Shown: positions 45,385-55,697, counted from the first letter of the stretch. The stretch is DNA of 64,000 bases from Photobacterium sanguinicancri (GCF_024346675.1 NZ_AP024850.1:1922001-1986000), one strand, 5' to 3'. A program made the numbers and translations. Notes: generated by a model not told the origin, from the sequence alone.

Positions 45385-46098
45385 CTACCCCTCCTTACAC
45401 TGCTTAACAGCTTGGTTGAACTCTTTAATAAAACGAGGATACTGCTTCGTGAATTTCTTCGAGAAGTAGACCCCTAATGGTTTGTCATTCACTTTTGTTG
45501 TTGTGATGGCTCGGTGACTCACGCCCAACTTTTTTATCGCCTCTTCCATTACAAAGTCGTTGGCAAGAACAGCACCCACTTCACCCGAAAGAAGTAACTC
45601 TAATAACGCAGTAGGACGACGCGGTTTTTTTTCAACGCGATAGCCCTGAGCTTGCAGCCAAAACCATTTATTCGACCCAAACAGCGCTGTCACCATCACT
45701 TCTTTTTTAAACATGGGATTTTTGGTATCAATCGAATCTGACAAGCTGAACCAGCTCCATGTCTGCTGCATCACGGGTGATGAATAATCAGCGTATTTGT
45801 CACGAATGCCATTTTTAGATGCTAAGAAAAAGCCATGTTGTTCACCGACTTCAATCAAGATTTGTGCACGATCCCAATCCGTCATGGTGATTTGATAGGG
45901 CTGCTTAAGCACCTTCATTACACACTTAAGATGAGTAATCCCCGGCCCTTTCATCTCACCACGTTCTTGGTATTGATATGGCCGCCACTCTTGTGTTGCG
46001 AGTAATAAACGTTCAGGGCGTGCTTCTGCATTCGCAAAACTTGATGCTATTACACTCGCTAAAATAACAACGGTTTTCGCTATTTTTGGCATCATCAT
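45385..46098 (-). CDS. Periplasmic solute-binding protein (SBP family 3 type), T6SS cassette
   Basis: 237 residues. A Sec signal peptide (1-24, ending ANA) precedes a type II periplasmic-binding fold (LLLATQEWRPYQYQERGEMKGPGITHLKCVMKVL; ITMTDWDRAQILIEVGEQHG; YSSPVMQQTWSWFSL). No ABC permease or ATPase is nearby, so it is more likely a sensor or carrier subunit than part of an importer. Its ATG overlaps the stop of the upstream binding-protein gene by one base. The gene lies between that gene and tagH inside the T6SS operon; such a protein is not a known T6SS component. Confidence 0.8.
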   Translation of the reverse strand: MMMPKIAKTVVILASVIASSFANAEARPERLLLATQEWRPYQYQERGEMKGPGITHLKCVMKVLKQPYQITMTDWDRAQILIEVGEQHGFFLASKNGIRDKYADYSSPVMQQTWSWFSLSDSIDTKNPMFKKEVMVTALFGSNKWFWLQAQGYRVEKKPRRPTALLELLLSGEVGAVLANDFVMEEAIKKLGVSHRAITTTKVNDKPLGVYFSKKFTKQYPRFIKEFNQAVKQCKEG

Positions 46099-47333
46099 TA
46101 ACGCTCCTTCACAGGCTTACCATCCATACGAATAACCGTACCGTTAACGCCATAGACATCACTGGCCATTTCCATCAAAACAAAGGGGACTTTCTGCTTA
46201 ATTCGCTGTGCTTGTTGAAAGCTAATCGCGATATCAGGCGGTGAGATCACACCAACAGGAAGATCGCCAACGTCAACTTGATCATTAATAACCTGAAGGC
46301 CATAAATAGCCGCTTGATGCGCATTGTTCACAAAGCTCACGCCAAATGACATCAAGGCACTATCTTGGCTTTGGTTCACCACATCTGGCACAGCGGAGAT
46401 CAGTGCTAGTTTTTGTGAATAACGGTTAATTTCATCCACCCGCGACAACAAGCTTGAGCTGCCCGTTAACCAAAGTAATGAATGATCTAACTGAGGATCG
46501 TTTTCTTTTAAATCCGCAATGGCTCTTCCCATCGCAAGGTCTAGCTTTAGGTCTGCCATGCTCTCGTCAACGGCAACTGGCACAATCTTGATACCAGCCT
46601 GTTCAGCCACCGCTTTTAGAGGAAGAAATTGAGTCAAGTACGCGCTTCGATTGGTGTTTGCATACAAAATACCTATGTTTTTTAAGCTGGGGTTGAATCG
46701 CTTCATGAAGCTTAAAATGACATCAGCAGGCAGATTCAAAGAGGTAAAAGCAAAGTTATCACCTGAGCCACTGTATTTATCGATTAAGCCAAGTTGCACG
46801 GGATCTTTCGCATTAACAGAAATAACCGGCAACTTACCGCCAGCATAAAGATTACGAACCTCTACCGTCGCTTTCGACCCTAAGGTATAAATGAGGTTTA
46901 CCTTTTTCTCTGCTTGTTTTAATAAAGCAGCTAACGCAATTGGATTAGACGGTAACTGTTTTACTATCCACTGCGTTTGTGGCAATTCACGGCTATAAAC
47001 ACTTAATAGTGTTTTTAGTGCGACGTCATAAGATGTCGCTTTGCGTGAAACAATCACCAAGACTTTGGGTAACGCTTGCGTTGGTGAAAACGTAACGCTT
47101 TCACCAACAACATCAGCTTGCCAATGGCTTGATGGCGCAGGTTGAAGATCTTTCCCTAACCAATTAGGCCAATCCCCTAACTCAGCCGATGTAGAAGCCG
47201 AGGCTGTCGATACCAGAAACGCCGACATGATTGAAAAACCAATCACCGCAGACCACAGTATTCTCGAACCTATGCGGGTCACCATAGTGAATAACTTCGC
47301 TGTCAAATCTGTTGTATTCGCTAAACAATTCAT
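46098..47333 (-). CDS. Periplasmic binding protein of the ABC_sub_bind type, T6SS cassette
   Basis: 411 residues. A long N-terminus includes one hydrophobic signal or anchor segment at about 24-46. The rest has the type I periplasmic-binding fold of the PF04392 family (LPKVLVIVSRKATSYDVALKTLLSVY; VNLIYTLGSKATVEVRN; NIGILYANTNRSAYLTQFLPLKAVAEQAGI). These often bind aromatic or peptide-like ligands. The start overlaps the MFS-fusion gene (ATGA) and the stop overlaps the next binding protein. No ABC transporter partner is present, so it likely feeds the sensor-MFS protein; this is inference. Confidence 0.8.
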   Translation of the reverse strand: MNCLANTTDLTAKLFTMVTRIGSRILWSAVIGFSIMSAFLVSTASASTSAELGDWPNWLGKDLQPAPSSHWQADVVGESVTFSPTQALPKVLVIVSRKATSYDVALKTLLSVYSRELPQTQWIVKQLPSNPIALAALLKQAEKKVNLIYTLGSKATVEVRNLYAGGKLPVISVNAKDPVQLGLIDKYSGSGDNFAFTSLNLPADVILSFMKRFNPSLKNIGILYANTNRSAYLTQFLPLKAVAEQAGIKIVPVAVDESMADLKLDLAMGRAIADLKENDPQLDHSLLWLTGSSSLLSRVDEINRYSQKLALISAVPDVVNQSQDSALMSFGVSFVNNAHQAAIYGLQVINDQVDVGDLPVGVISPPDIAISFQQAQRIKQKVPFVLMEMASDVYGVNGTVIRMDGKPVKER

Positions 47334-49570
47334 TCGTGTGCTCCTTGACGTTGTTGACGATCAAAAAGCATGAAGATGACAGACGCGATAACAAAGAAGG
47401 CCGCAATCGTTAGCAGTGCTTCTTCAACATCGAGCCAAAACAGTAATTGACCCACAATAATGGCACCAGAAACATGACCAAGTCGCTCAAGAAAACGGTA
47501 TGTTACGGCAACCGAAGAGTCAGACTCCTGTTTTGCCGTGTTATTAACGACATGCGTAACCACTGGCGCATTAATTAGGCCATGAGATCCACCCATGAAG
47601 AGCATGGCTAACGTAGTTAATAAGACAATTAGCCAGTCCTGATCTTGGCTAAACGCTACCGCCAATACCACGAGTGATACACCAGCCAGTAGATTACCGA
47701 GGCTAAGTGCCAGTTTGCTACAGCCATGTTTGTCTACCCATGGACCAACCTTGTAACTCACCAACAATACGATGGCAGCATACGTCATTAGCACCTGACC
47801 AATGCTTTCCTTGCTAACGCCCTTTTCAGCAAGCATTAACGGAACCGCAAATGAAACGATGCCTGTTAATGCCGCTTTGGTAGGAATACCCACTAAAACC
47901 ATGGTGCGAATAAAAGCAGGGACTTTGATTAAGCGCCACGAGTCAGCAGCCATGGCTTTAATGTTGCTAAGCAAAGTGCCAGATTCAACGGCTTGACCGT
48001 GTGCAGCTCGATAAATAGATCCAGGCATAGATGGTAAGATCAGGCTAAACACACACATCACGGTGCCGATGGCAGCAGAAATCGTAAATATGCCAATATC
48101 GCCAAAGTAGCTAACCAATAAGGCCCCGATCGCCGCACCCGAAATAAAGCCAGCATTGAAACAAAATACAATAATGCCCGCGGCTTGGGTTTTATTACTC
48201 TTGTCGCTAAAGCGTAAGATGTACCCTTGCACCGAAATGAAGATCAATGATTGGCCAACACCAGAAATAAAGCGTGCAGCAATTATCTTGCTCATTTCCC
48301 CAGATTCACTAAAGCCAAGCAAGGCACATCCCAAAGTTGAAAGCAAAATACCAAAGAATAAGACTTGGCGAATATCAAAGGTTTCAATTAATCGTGCGGC
48401 AGGCAATAACGTCAGTGCAAAACCAAGGAAATACAAAGCAAAAAACAACGAAGAAGCACTTGCCCCCAAACCATTCGCTTCCGCAACCGATGTTAAAAAT
48501 TGTGGCAAAATTGGCGCCATCAAAGCTTCCATCAACACGGCACCAAGAAATAGCGGTTTTAAACGTTCCAATACTTGATCTTTCGGTGACTGATTCAGTT
48601 CGCCACTCAGCAAACGGATAAAGGCGAAACAAACTAAACCACAAGCAAAAAACAAAATAGCGAAGTTTTTTAATACTTGTGCGAGTTGCCCTATCACCAT
48701 TTCAGCCTGATAAGATAAACGTACTTCCCCTTCACCCGATGTGCTTAACGCGTACTCTAATCCACCATTGCTCACCATCATTTGGCCCATAGCGTTTTCA
48801 TCAACGCTTGTTGCCACCAATTGGGCACTCTTGTAAACCGAAATACTGGCAAGTTCTGGATTTGCACGACGGAAATGATCCAGCATGCTATCAACCCCCG
48901 TGATCATGTCACGGCCAATGTCGTATTCCAGTACAGGGGATAGACGGTAGCTAACAATATCGGCAAGAGATATCGCCTTACTATGAAGACCATCGCGGTA
49001 TAAGCTACCCACCAGCATCATTACGCAGACTGTCATGGCAAAAAACACCACAGTAAAGCTGGTCAAGTACACCGCTCGTTTACGACTGCGTAATACACTA
49101 CCGATAAAGACAAGCAATAAAATCAAAATTAGCCACATCATAGGTTGAAAGGTACTGGTGACCTTCTCTTCAACCTTTTGCTGACTTAAATACACTTTCA
49201 AAGTGCCGATTTGCGAAAATTTATTATTCAATGCAATGGTTATCGAACTCTCTTCATCGCTTTGAGTTCCGGTTCGATACAACTCCTTGCTCCCCGCAAA
49301 CAGCGTTAACCCTGTTACTGATGGATCCGATTTTACAATTGGCTGCAAGACTAAATTTAGCCCTGCAATCTCAGACAGCGGTACACCCGACTTTAGTACT
49401 TGTTCGATACCCAGTCGGGTTGCTTGCGTTTGCGCAAAGACGGCATCCGATGATAATTGACGGTAGCTTTTCAGCGCTTGCGCATACCCTACAACCAACA
49501 CCAGCAATAGTGACATTGTCACTATTGCTGTGCCGAAAGTAAGTCGTAGGTTAGATTTAACTGTTTCCAC
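47330..49570 (-). CDS. Fusion of a two-module periplasmic sensor region to an MFS transporter, T6SS cassette
   Basis: 746 residues from a GTG at 49570 (AGGTG upstream). One membrane helix (about 11-33) is followed by a periplasmic region (34-140), two helices (about 144-161 and 168-190), a second periplasmic region (190-300), a fourth helix (305-325), and then about 12 helices of an MFS transporter (340-740, with the motif SGVGQSLIFISVQGYILR). The periplasmic modules look like those of chemoreceptors or histidine kinases. Joining a sensor of that type to an MFS transporter is unusual. Overlaps the downstream binding-protein gene and follows the ATP-grasp gene by eight bases. Confidence 0.8.
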   Translation of the reverse strand: METVKSNLRLTFGTAIVTMSLLLVLVVGYAQALKSYRQLSSDAVFAQTQATRLGIEQVLKSGVPLSEIAGLNLVLQPIVKSDPSVTGLTLFAGSKELYRTGTQSDEESSITIALNNKFSQIGTLKVYLSQQKVEEKVTSTFQPMMWLILILLLVFIGSVLRSRKRAVYLTSFTVVFFAMTVCVMMLVGSLYRDGLHSKAISLADIVSYRLSPVLEYDIGRDMITGVDSMLDHFRRANPELASISVYKSAQLVATSVDENAMGQMMVSNGGLEYALSTSGEGEVRLSYQAEMVIGQLAQVLKNFAILFFACGLVCFAFIRLLSGELNQSPKDQVLERLKPLFLGAVLMEALMAPILPQFLTSVAEANGLGASASSLFFALYFLGFALTLLPAARLIETFDIRQVLFFGILLSTLGCALLGFSESGEMSKIIAARFISGVGQSLIFISVQGYILRFSDKSNKTQAAGIIVFCFNAGFISGAAIGALLVSYFGDIGIFTISAAIGTVMCVFSLILPSMPGSIYRAAHGQAVESGTLLSNIKAMAADSWRLIKVPAFIRTMVLVGIPTKAALTGIVSFAVPLMLAEKGVSKESIGQVLMTYAAIVLLVSYKVGPWVDKHGCSKLALSLGNLLAGVSLVVLAVAFSQDQDWLIVLLTTLAMLFMGGSHGLINAPVVTHVVNNTAKQESDSSVAVTYRFLERLGHVSGAIIVGQLLFWLDVEEALLTIAAFFVIASVIFMLFDRQQRQGAHE

Positions 49571-49578
49571 TAAGACAC

Positions 49579-50727
49579 CTAAGCACTTTCTAAACTGGCG
49601 AACTCATCGTTTAGGCAATGCGATAATGCCCCCGGACGCGTATTGTTTAGGTATACCAAGCGGTTAAATACCAGCGATTGGATCAGATCATGATAGGTCA
49701 TGCCCTCACCTTGAATATCATGACAAACAATACTGAGTTTGTTGCCTTCAGGACGCTTCAAATCAGGTTTAGGATTAGTTTCAAGTACATATAGCTGACC
49801 TTGATTATCCATGCGTAAATCAACACGAACCAAAGTATGTAGACCAAGCTGCTTGAAGATTTTGATCCCCAAATCGGCCAATTGCTTACGCAGCTCAGGA
49901 TCTTCAACTTTCAATAAACGGTCATCAGTGATCGGTTTAACATCCATCGATGTAAAGATTGGTTCATCTTCAAGTAGTACACGTTCAGTGATTGAAAATG
50001 CCAACGGCTCTTCGCGTTTACTTAGTTCATCATTTTTGAACACAACAGGCCCAGCAACGGCAACCACAAACTCACGACCAGAAAGGAAAGGTTCGATCAT
50101 CACCGTATTATTTGTCGCAGCTTGCACGTGCTCGATCTTATGTTTTAACTGTTCGCGATCAAAAACAGGGTATACATGGACAGAGGCGCGACCAGAAACA
50201 GGCTTCACCACAAATGTCGAACCGAACTCTGCTTCCATACTGTCTAACTTCTGTTGGTTAGCAATAGACTGAATATCTTCCCCAAGCGCGACAGTAATAA
50301 ACGGTGCCGTTGGAATACCGGCGGCATTAATTTCATGCTTAAACAGGTGTTTATTATCTAAAACACCCGCTGTCATCGGTGAATGACCGACATAAGGAAC
50401 ACCCAGCATTTCCAACATCGATGGTAAGTGGCACATCGAGTCAAAGCCTTGTAAACCACCACTATTGGTCACCACTAGATCAATATTCAGTTCTTTTAAT
50501 CGTCGGGGTAAATCAATATTTTCTGGCAATACACAAACGTGCTTAAAACCTGATTCACATAGTGCATCTGCAATATCACAGGCGACAGGTTGGTATGTTT
50601 TGGTAGAGCGCGGGCTCAAATTTTCATAAATGAAATTCTCAGGCTGAGATTTTTCACCACCATGAACGACAGCAATGCTTAAAAACTCACGAATCCACTT
50701 TTGCTGACTACGGCTAAATACACTCAT
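49579..50727 (-). CDS. D-Ala-D-Ala-ligase-like ATP-grasp enzyme, T6SS cassette
   Basis: 382 residues. ATP-grasp elements are visible: the N-terminal substrate lobe (DLVVTNSGGLQGFDSMCHLPSMLEML, with GVPYVGHSPM), FVVKPVSGRASVHVYPV for nucleotide binding, IEPFLSGREFVVAVAGP, and the metal site LYVLETNPKPDLK. The lobe GVPYVG is typical of D-Ala-D-Ala ligases and relatives that join two amino acids. Cytoplasmic, no signal peptide. It lies within the T6SS operon directly before the sensor-MFS gene, suggesting that it makes a dipeptide-like molecule exported by that protein, or modifies a cell-wall precursor. Both ideas are inference. Confidence 0.8.
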   Translation of the reverse strand: MSVFSRSQQKWIREFLSIAVVHGGEKSQPENFIYENLSPRSTKTYQPVACDIADALCESGFKHVCVLPENIDLPRRLKELNIDLVVTNSGGLQGFDSMCHLPSMLEMLGVPYVGHSPMTAGVLDNKHLFKHEINAAGIPTAPFITVALGEDIQSIANQQKLDSMEAEFGSTFVVKPVSGRASVHVYPVFDREQLKHKIEHVQAATNNTVMIEPFLSGREFVVAVAGPVVFKNDELSKREEPLAFSITERVLLEDEPIFTSMDVKPITDDRLLKVEDPELRKQLADLGIKIFKQLGLHTLVRVDLRMDNQGQLYVLETNPKPDLKRPEGNKLSIVCHDIQGEGMTYHDLIQSLVFNRLVYLNNTRPGALSHCLNDEFASLESA

Positions 50728-50791
50728 TTAAAACTCAATATCTCAATCTAAAACGTAGTGGCTAATCAATGTTATTAGCCACTCTTAACAA

Positions 50792-51955
50792 TCAAATAAG
50801 GGTTAACTTATCGACAATGGTTAGCCAACCCGCAGGTTCACGCATTAACTTATCAGCACGGTAATGTTCCCCGCCGACTTTTAATTTATGCCCTTTGATG
50901 TTGACAATTACGCGTTCTTTTTCGATTTTTGCTGCTTGTGCAAACAGCTCACGTACCATGTTTAACGCAGGTGTTTCGTCGTTATATTCGAATGGCAACT
51001 CTTCTTCGCCAAACATATTTGCTAGGCCATAGTCGATATTCATTTCGTGGAATGCACGGTAGTGAAGAATTTTTGCAACTTTATCAATCGCAGGAGCTAA
51101 CTTGCTTAAACGGTATGCCAGTGATTGACCGTGAATAAAGCCCGCCGCTGCGGTAGCGGCACCGGTAATCACGTTTCCTGGAATACAGTCGGTAGCTAAA
51201 GCGGCGGTTTGAGATTCAAGCTTCAACTTTTTACAGTCGATGATCAGTTCACAAAGCTTATATTCTAACGTTAACCCTTTGCCTTTAAATTGGCTCAGTG
51301 ACTCGTTTAGACGCACCAGATGGGCAATCGTTTTTGCGTCTGAACGACCATGACGCGCAGCCCCTAACGCATTCACATGCGTCACACCAGATAGAACACC
51401 GCCTGAAAATGATACGGCCGCCCCGCCAATTTTCTTCGCGCAGCGTTTCTTGAAGTACGCTGCCGTTTTGGTGTTTTGGTACGAGTTAGCATCCATTGGT
51501 GACAATATTGGGTTAGCTTCCAACTTTTTCGCATCACGCTTACCAGACCACTCATAGATCTCGGAAAGAATGTCGTAGCCCAGTTTTACAGTGCCAATAA
51601 TGTCACCCGCACTACCAAACTCGATCCCACTCCCTGTGGTATATAGACCTTCACCTTTAGCAGCGCCAACGATGTCTTTCGTTGCACTCGCCCAATCCCC
51701 TGCAAAACCAAGGATATCACCGCGCATGTCATTAACGACTTCACCATAAATTTTGGCTTCATCGATCGCTTTTTGCTTAGTAAAACCTTGTTGCTTGGGT
51801 AGTTTTTTCTGGCGAGCAGTCACCTTGGCACCGCTTTTCTGATCTAGCGGTGTATATGTGCCCTGCGTACCGACACTTGCGATGCCAGCATTACTTAAAA
51901 TATGATTTCTATTTCTAGCGTCTTCTAGATCGTAACTTTTCTTTCGACCAAACAT
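50792..51955 (-). CDS. Unknown T6SS-cassette protein with two glycine-rich hydrophobic segments
   Basis: 387 residues, not recognised. Starts with a basic stretch (MFGRKKSYDLEDARNRN) and has two glycine/alanine-rich hydrophobic segments (about 176-193 and 260-277) that could insert into membranes, and a helical middle. The C-terminus (about 345-387) is beta-rich. No signal peptide or known effector marker such as MIX or PAAR was seen. It could be a T6SS effector, for example pore-forming, or an accessory component. GAG precedes the ATG. A hairpin separates it from the unknown gene upstream, and the ATP-grasp gene follows 64 bases later. Confidence 0.75.
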   Translation of the reverse strand: MFGRKKSYDLEDARNRNHILSNAGIASVGTQGTYTPLDQKSGAKVTARQKKLPKQQGFTKQKAIDEAKIYGEVVNDMRGDILGFAGDWASATKDIVGAAKGEGLYTTGSGIEFGSAGDIIGTVKLGYDILSEIYEWSGKRDAKKLEANPILSPMDANSYQNTKTAAYFKKRCAKKIGGAAVSFSGGVLSGVTHVNALGAARHGRSDAKTIAHLVRLNESLSQFKGKGLTLEYKLCELIIDCKKLKLESQTAALATDCIPGNVITGAATAAAGFIHGQSLAYRLSKLAPAIDKVAKILHYRAFHEMNIDYGLANMFGEEELPFEYNDETPALNMVRELFAQAAKIEKERVIVNIKGHKLKVGGEHYRADKLMREPAGWLTIVDKLTLI

Positions 51956-52000
51956 AATTCAACTCACAATTTATTCGTTGATAAAAACTTAAGTTCATCC

Positions 52001-52037
52001 GGGACTGATTCAGTATTCCCCGCTACCAATCAGTCCC
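52001..52037. other. 10-bp hairpin inside the T6SS operon
   Basis: GGGACTGATT and AATCAGTCCC pair perfectly around 17 bases, in the 144-base gap between the two unknown genes. The T-tract lies only on the plus strand, so on the coding (minus) strand it would not terminate transcription efficiently but may protect the upstream mRNA or reduce read-through. Confidence 0.55.
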
Positions 52038-52099
52038 ATTTTTAATATGTCATTAGGATGAAATAACCCTTAAGTGATATAGCTGGGTTTATTTAATCA

Positions 52100-53050
52100 C
52101 TAGTGATTAAAGGACCAATCTACCAATTCTTTGGTTTCATCAAGGTAAGCATCAAAACAAGTAATATGTGCAGTCACATCAACCGCAGTTGCTTGCATAA
52201 CGAAACTCATTTGCTGAATTTTATCGACGTAATGCTTAACTTCGTGATAACTCATCGCTACATCATTACGTGCTTTTTTAATTTTCATGCTTTCTTGAAA
52301 TTCATCATGATGAAGCCCATCAATATTGAATGTATTTTCAATTAAGCGCTCTAAAACCACCTGACGGTTATCGAGTAAAACAGCCGCTTGTTTTAACTTC
52401 GCCAAATTCCGCTGTAGCTTTAGTCCAAGATCTGAAATATCTTTAGCATGCCATTTCGCAATTTTTCTTAGTGCTTCTGTCTCACCAAGGCTTTCACTTA
52501 AACTATCTAAGTTTGCGGCATCATATTTTTGACGTTTACGCGCTTTTCTCGCGCTGCCCATCGCTTTAGCCGCAGCTTCAATCCCTTTAAAAGTATACTT
52601 AACCGCGATCTCGCCACCAGGAATGAGCGTGAACGGTAACTTTATGTATTTAATTGGATTTTTCTTTTGAACACGTACTAAATCTACAATTTTACGGCGG
52701 GCTTTATACAATCGACCACTTGTGGCAGATTCATAAGCGTGGGCTGAATTATCCAGATAATCCCCACCACCATACGTACCTCTCTTATGGCGTTCATGAC
52801 TAATAAAGCTATCTGAATCCGACATTTTAGGTGATGCAAAAGCCTGTAACTTTTGAGCTGCTACTCGGCTAAAGCTGGCAGAAAACTTTTGCTTCGTTTC
52901 TTGAATAATCGCTTTCTGCTCGACTTTATCAATGACATGCTTATCTATCAGGCCGTTTAATTCTGTAAATTTATCGCTGCCTAGTGCAAGGTCGATAATA
53001 GGATCGGCTTTACCCGCTTTTAACTGCTTTCCAATATCTAATTCAGGCAT
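52100..53050 (-). CDS. Unknown T6SS-cassette protein, helical
   Basis: 316 residues, not recognised. A strong AAAGGAG site precedes the ATG. The protein is predominantly helical and basic in the middle (KARRKIVDLVRVQKKNPIKYIK, KAMGSARKARKRQKYD), with one moderately hydrophobic stretch (about 135-160) and heptad-like helices near the C-terminus (about 205-300). No signal peptide. It follows tssH by 37 bases. Candidate effector, adaptor or immunity partner of the next gene; the pair may function together. Evidence for any of these is only positional. Confidence 0.75.
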   Translation of the reverse strand: MPELDIGKQLKAGKADPIIDLALGSDKFTELNGLIDKHVIDKVEQKAIIQETKQKFSASFSRVAAQKLQAFASPKMSDSDSFISHERHKRGTYGGGDYLDNSAHAYESATSGRLYKARRKIVDLVRVQKKNPIKYIKLPFTLIPGGEIAVKYTFKGIEAAAKAMGSARKARKRQKYDAANLDSLSESLGETEALRKIAKWHAKDISDLGLKLQRNLAKLKQAAVLLDNRQVVLERLIENTFNIDGLHHDEFQESMKIKKARNDVAMSYHEVKHYVDKIQQMSFVMQATAVDVTAHITCFDAYLDETKELVDWSFNH

Positions 53051-53087
53051 AATTAATATACTCCTTTATGTTTCACACTAAAAAACA

Positions 53088-55697
53088 CTATTCAATAAAG
53101 ATACTTACAACACTATTTTCAATAGCGACTTCAACGTTTTCCACATTCAAACCTTCACTCAAACGAACAATGCATTGTGTCGCAAGTTCAGGCATTAAAG
53201 TGCGGTTAATTATCTGCTCAATAGCTCGAGCACCCGTTTCAGGAGAATGGTTCTGGGCGATCAAGTGCTCTATTAGCGCTTCGCTGTAAGAAAAATTAGC
53301 GCCGTAATGGCTACGAACACGTTTTTCAATTCGGCCTAGTGATAAACGGGCGATTTTTGTCATCTCGTCATGGTTTAACGGGAAGTAAGGTACAACCGTC
53401 GTTCGACCAATGAATGCAGGCTTGAAGAAATTCTGCAAAGCCGGGGAAATGGCTTGCGTTAATTCAGGGATGTTCGGACGTTCGATTTCACACGCATCAA
53501 CAACGGCGCTATCAGCAGCATTCGACGTCATAATAATGATGGTGTTTCTAAAGTCGATTTCACGCCCTTCACTGTCTGAAATCGTGCCTTTATCAAAGAT
53601 CTGATAGAAAAGATCGTGCACCCCAGGGTGAGCTTTCTCCATTTCATCCAGCAGCAGTACCGAGTAAGGGTTTTTACGTACGGCTTCTGTTAGTACACCG
53701 CCTTTGCCAAAACCAACATAGCCAGCAGGCGATCCCAATAGCATCGAGATTTTGTGCTCTTCTTTAAACTCTGTCATGTTGATGGTTGTGATGTTTTTCT
53801 CGCCACCATATAACAAGTCAGTTAGCGCAAGTGCTGTTTCTGTTTTACCCACACCGCTCGGGCCACACATAAGGAAGACACCAATAGGTTTACGTGGATC
53901 TGTCAAACCCGCACGCGACATACGGATCGCTTTTGAAATCTCTTCTATCGGTGCTTTTTGGCCAATCACACGCTGACCAATTTCTGACTCGATATTCAGC
54001 AAACGCTCAACTTCGTCTTTCACCATGTTTCCAACAGGGATCCCGGTCCATAGCGCAATCACTTCCGCAATTGTTTGCTTGTCTACTTGTGGGATCACAA
54101 GCGGTGCCTCACCCTGCAGCAGGCTCAATTCAGCCATCAAGGTTGCTAATTTTTTCTGCTCTTGGCTGTTAGCAACCTCCTCGCCTGCACTGAAGCGTTC
54201 AGAAATAATGCCTTGTAGCTCTACAATCTGATTCACGAGGTCTTTTTCAGTATTCCAGCATGACTCAAGTTCTGAGTATTCAGCCTCAAGCACTTCAATT
54301 GTCGCCTGTATCGCCTCAAGCTTGTCAGTACCATTTGCTAGCATCGCATGTTCATGAGCACAGGACGTTTGCTCGCTTTTCGCATAGCGAATTTGTTCGG
54401 CAAGGTTATCTAACTTTTGTGGCAATGCGCTTTGGCTCAGGCCAATACGCGAACACGCAGTATCGAGTAAGCTGATCGCTTTATCAGGTAATTGGCGTTC
54501 GGGTAGAAAGCGAACCGATAGCTTTACTGCCGCTTCTAGCGCTTCTTCTAAAATGGTGACTTTATGGTGCTTTTGCAGGCCTTTTGAAACACCACGCAAC
54601 ATTTGAATGGCATCTTTTTCATTAGGCTCATTAATAGCAACCAGTTGGAATCGACGCGTCAATGCGGCATCTGTTTCAAAATACTGTTTGTACTCGGCCC
54701 AAGTAGTCGCAGCAATGGTTCTGAACTCACCACGAGCCAGTGCTGGTTTTAATATGTTTGCAGCATCGTTTTGGCCCGCTGTACCACCTGCACCAATTAA
54801 GGTGTGCGCTTCGTCAATAAAGACAATAATTGGACGCGGTGATTGCTTCACTTCTGCCAATACATCTTTTAGGCGATTTTCAAATTCACCTTTTATGCTT
54901 GCCCCTGCTTGAAGCAACGATAGATCAAGCGTACGTAACTCAACATCAATCAATGATGGTGGAACGTTACCGTCGATAATTTGTTGCGCTAATCCTTCAA
55001 CAATTGCGGTTTTGCCGACACCAGGGTCACCCACTAAAATTGGGCTATTTTGACGACGGCGACATAGAATATCGATTGATTTACGGATTTCGGGGTTACG
55101 GCCAGAAATAGGGTCCAGCTTTCCAGAGCGGGCTGCTTCCGTTAAGTTATGAGTATACTTATCTAGCGCCGCAGTACTTACTTCCCCACCAAAGCTTTGC
55201 TCTGTTTGGTGATCTATTTGAGCGCTTGCTGATACCGCTGTTTTTGCTGCATGCTGTTTCAATGATTCCATCGAAACAGTATTCAGCCATGCAGCAAGTT
55301 CGCCGTTATAGCCGCCCAAATCAATGCGCTGCTTCAATACCATCAGCACATGGTAACCATTAACACTTACATTACTGTGGTTCAGCGATGCTAATAACCA
55401 ACAGTCTTTTAATAACTCAACCAAAGATGGCGACAATGATGGTGCACTGTCGTTTCCACGAGAAAGGCTGTTAAAATAGCGTGTTAACCCTTGGATGATC
55501 TGTTCATTATCAATATTGCTTTGTTGAACGAGTGCTTTCCAGCCACTATCAGCATCGCTCATCAACTGATAAAACCAATGCTCAGACTCAATGCTAAAAT
55601 GTGTCCTTGCCATACAATCACCCGCCGCCATTTCAAGCGCACTTTTCAGTGGTGGGGTTAATCGTTTGACCAAACTTTGTAATTCAACGTTGATCAT
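53088..55697 (-). CDS. tssH: T6SS sheath-recycling ATPase TssH (ClpV)
   Basis: 869 residues, standard length. An N-terminal Clp repeat domain recognises the contracted TssC sheath. Two AAA+ modules follow: Walker A GDPGVGKT and [10 protein letters not shown] in the first, [12 protein letters not shown] and [11 protein letters not shown] in the second. It disassembles the contracted sheath for reuse. Its ATG overlaps the tssG stop (ATGA). The accessory cassette follows it. Confidence 0.96.
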   Translation of the reverse strand: MINVELQSLVKRLTPPLKSALEMAAGDCMARTHFSIESEHWFYQLMSDADSGWKALVQQSNIDNEQIIQGLTRYFNSLSRGNDSAPSLSPSLVELLKDCWLLASLNHSNVSVNGYHVLMVLKQRIDLGGYNGELAAWLNTVSMESLKQHAAKTAVSASAQIDHQTEQSFGGEVSTAALDKYTHNLTEAARSGKLDPISGRNPEIRKSIDILCRRRQNSPILVGDPGVGKTAIVEGLAQQIIDGNVPPSLIDVELRTLDLSLLQAGASIKGEFENRLKDVLAEVKQSPRPIIVFIDEAHTLIGAGGTAGQNDAANILKPALARGEFRTIAATTWAEYKQYFETDAALTRRFQLVAINEPNEKDAIQMLRGVSKGLQKHHKVTILEEALEAAVKLSVRFLPERQLPDKAISLLDTACSRIGLSQSALPQKLDNLAEQIRYAKSEQTSCAHEHAMLANGTDKLEAIQATIEVLEAEYSELESCWNTEKDLVNQIVELQGIISERFSAGEEVANSQEQKKLATLMAELSLLQGEAPLVIPQVDKQTIAEVIALWTGIPVGNMVKDEVERLLNIESEIGQRVIGQKAPIEEISKAIRMSRAGLTDPRKPIGVFLMCGPSGVGKTETALALTDLLYGGEKNITTINMTEFKEEHKISMLLGSPAGYVGFGKGGVLTEAVRKNPYSVLLLDEMEKAHPGVHDLFYQIFDKGTISDSEGREIDFRNTIIIMTSNAADSAVVDACEIERPNIPELTQAISPALQNFFKPAFIGRTTVVPYFPLNHDEMTKIARLSLGRIEKRVRSHYGANFSYSEALIEHLIAQNHSPETGARAIEQIINRTLMPELATQCIVRLSEGLNVENVEVAIENSVVSIFIE

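Noticed and set aside
45385..47333. The two binding proteins as part of an ABC importer
   Set aside because: No ABC permease or ATPase gene is present in the operon.
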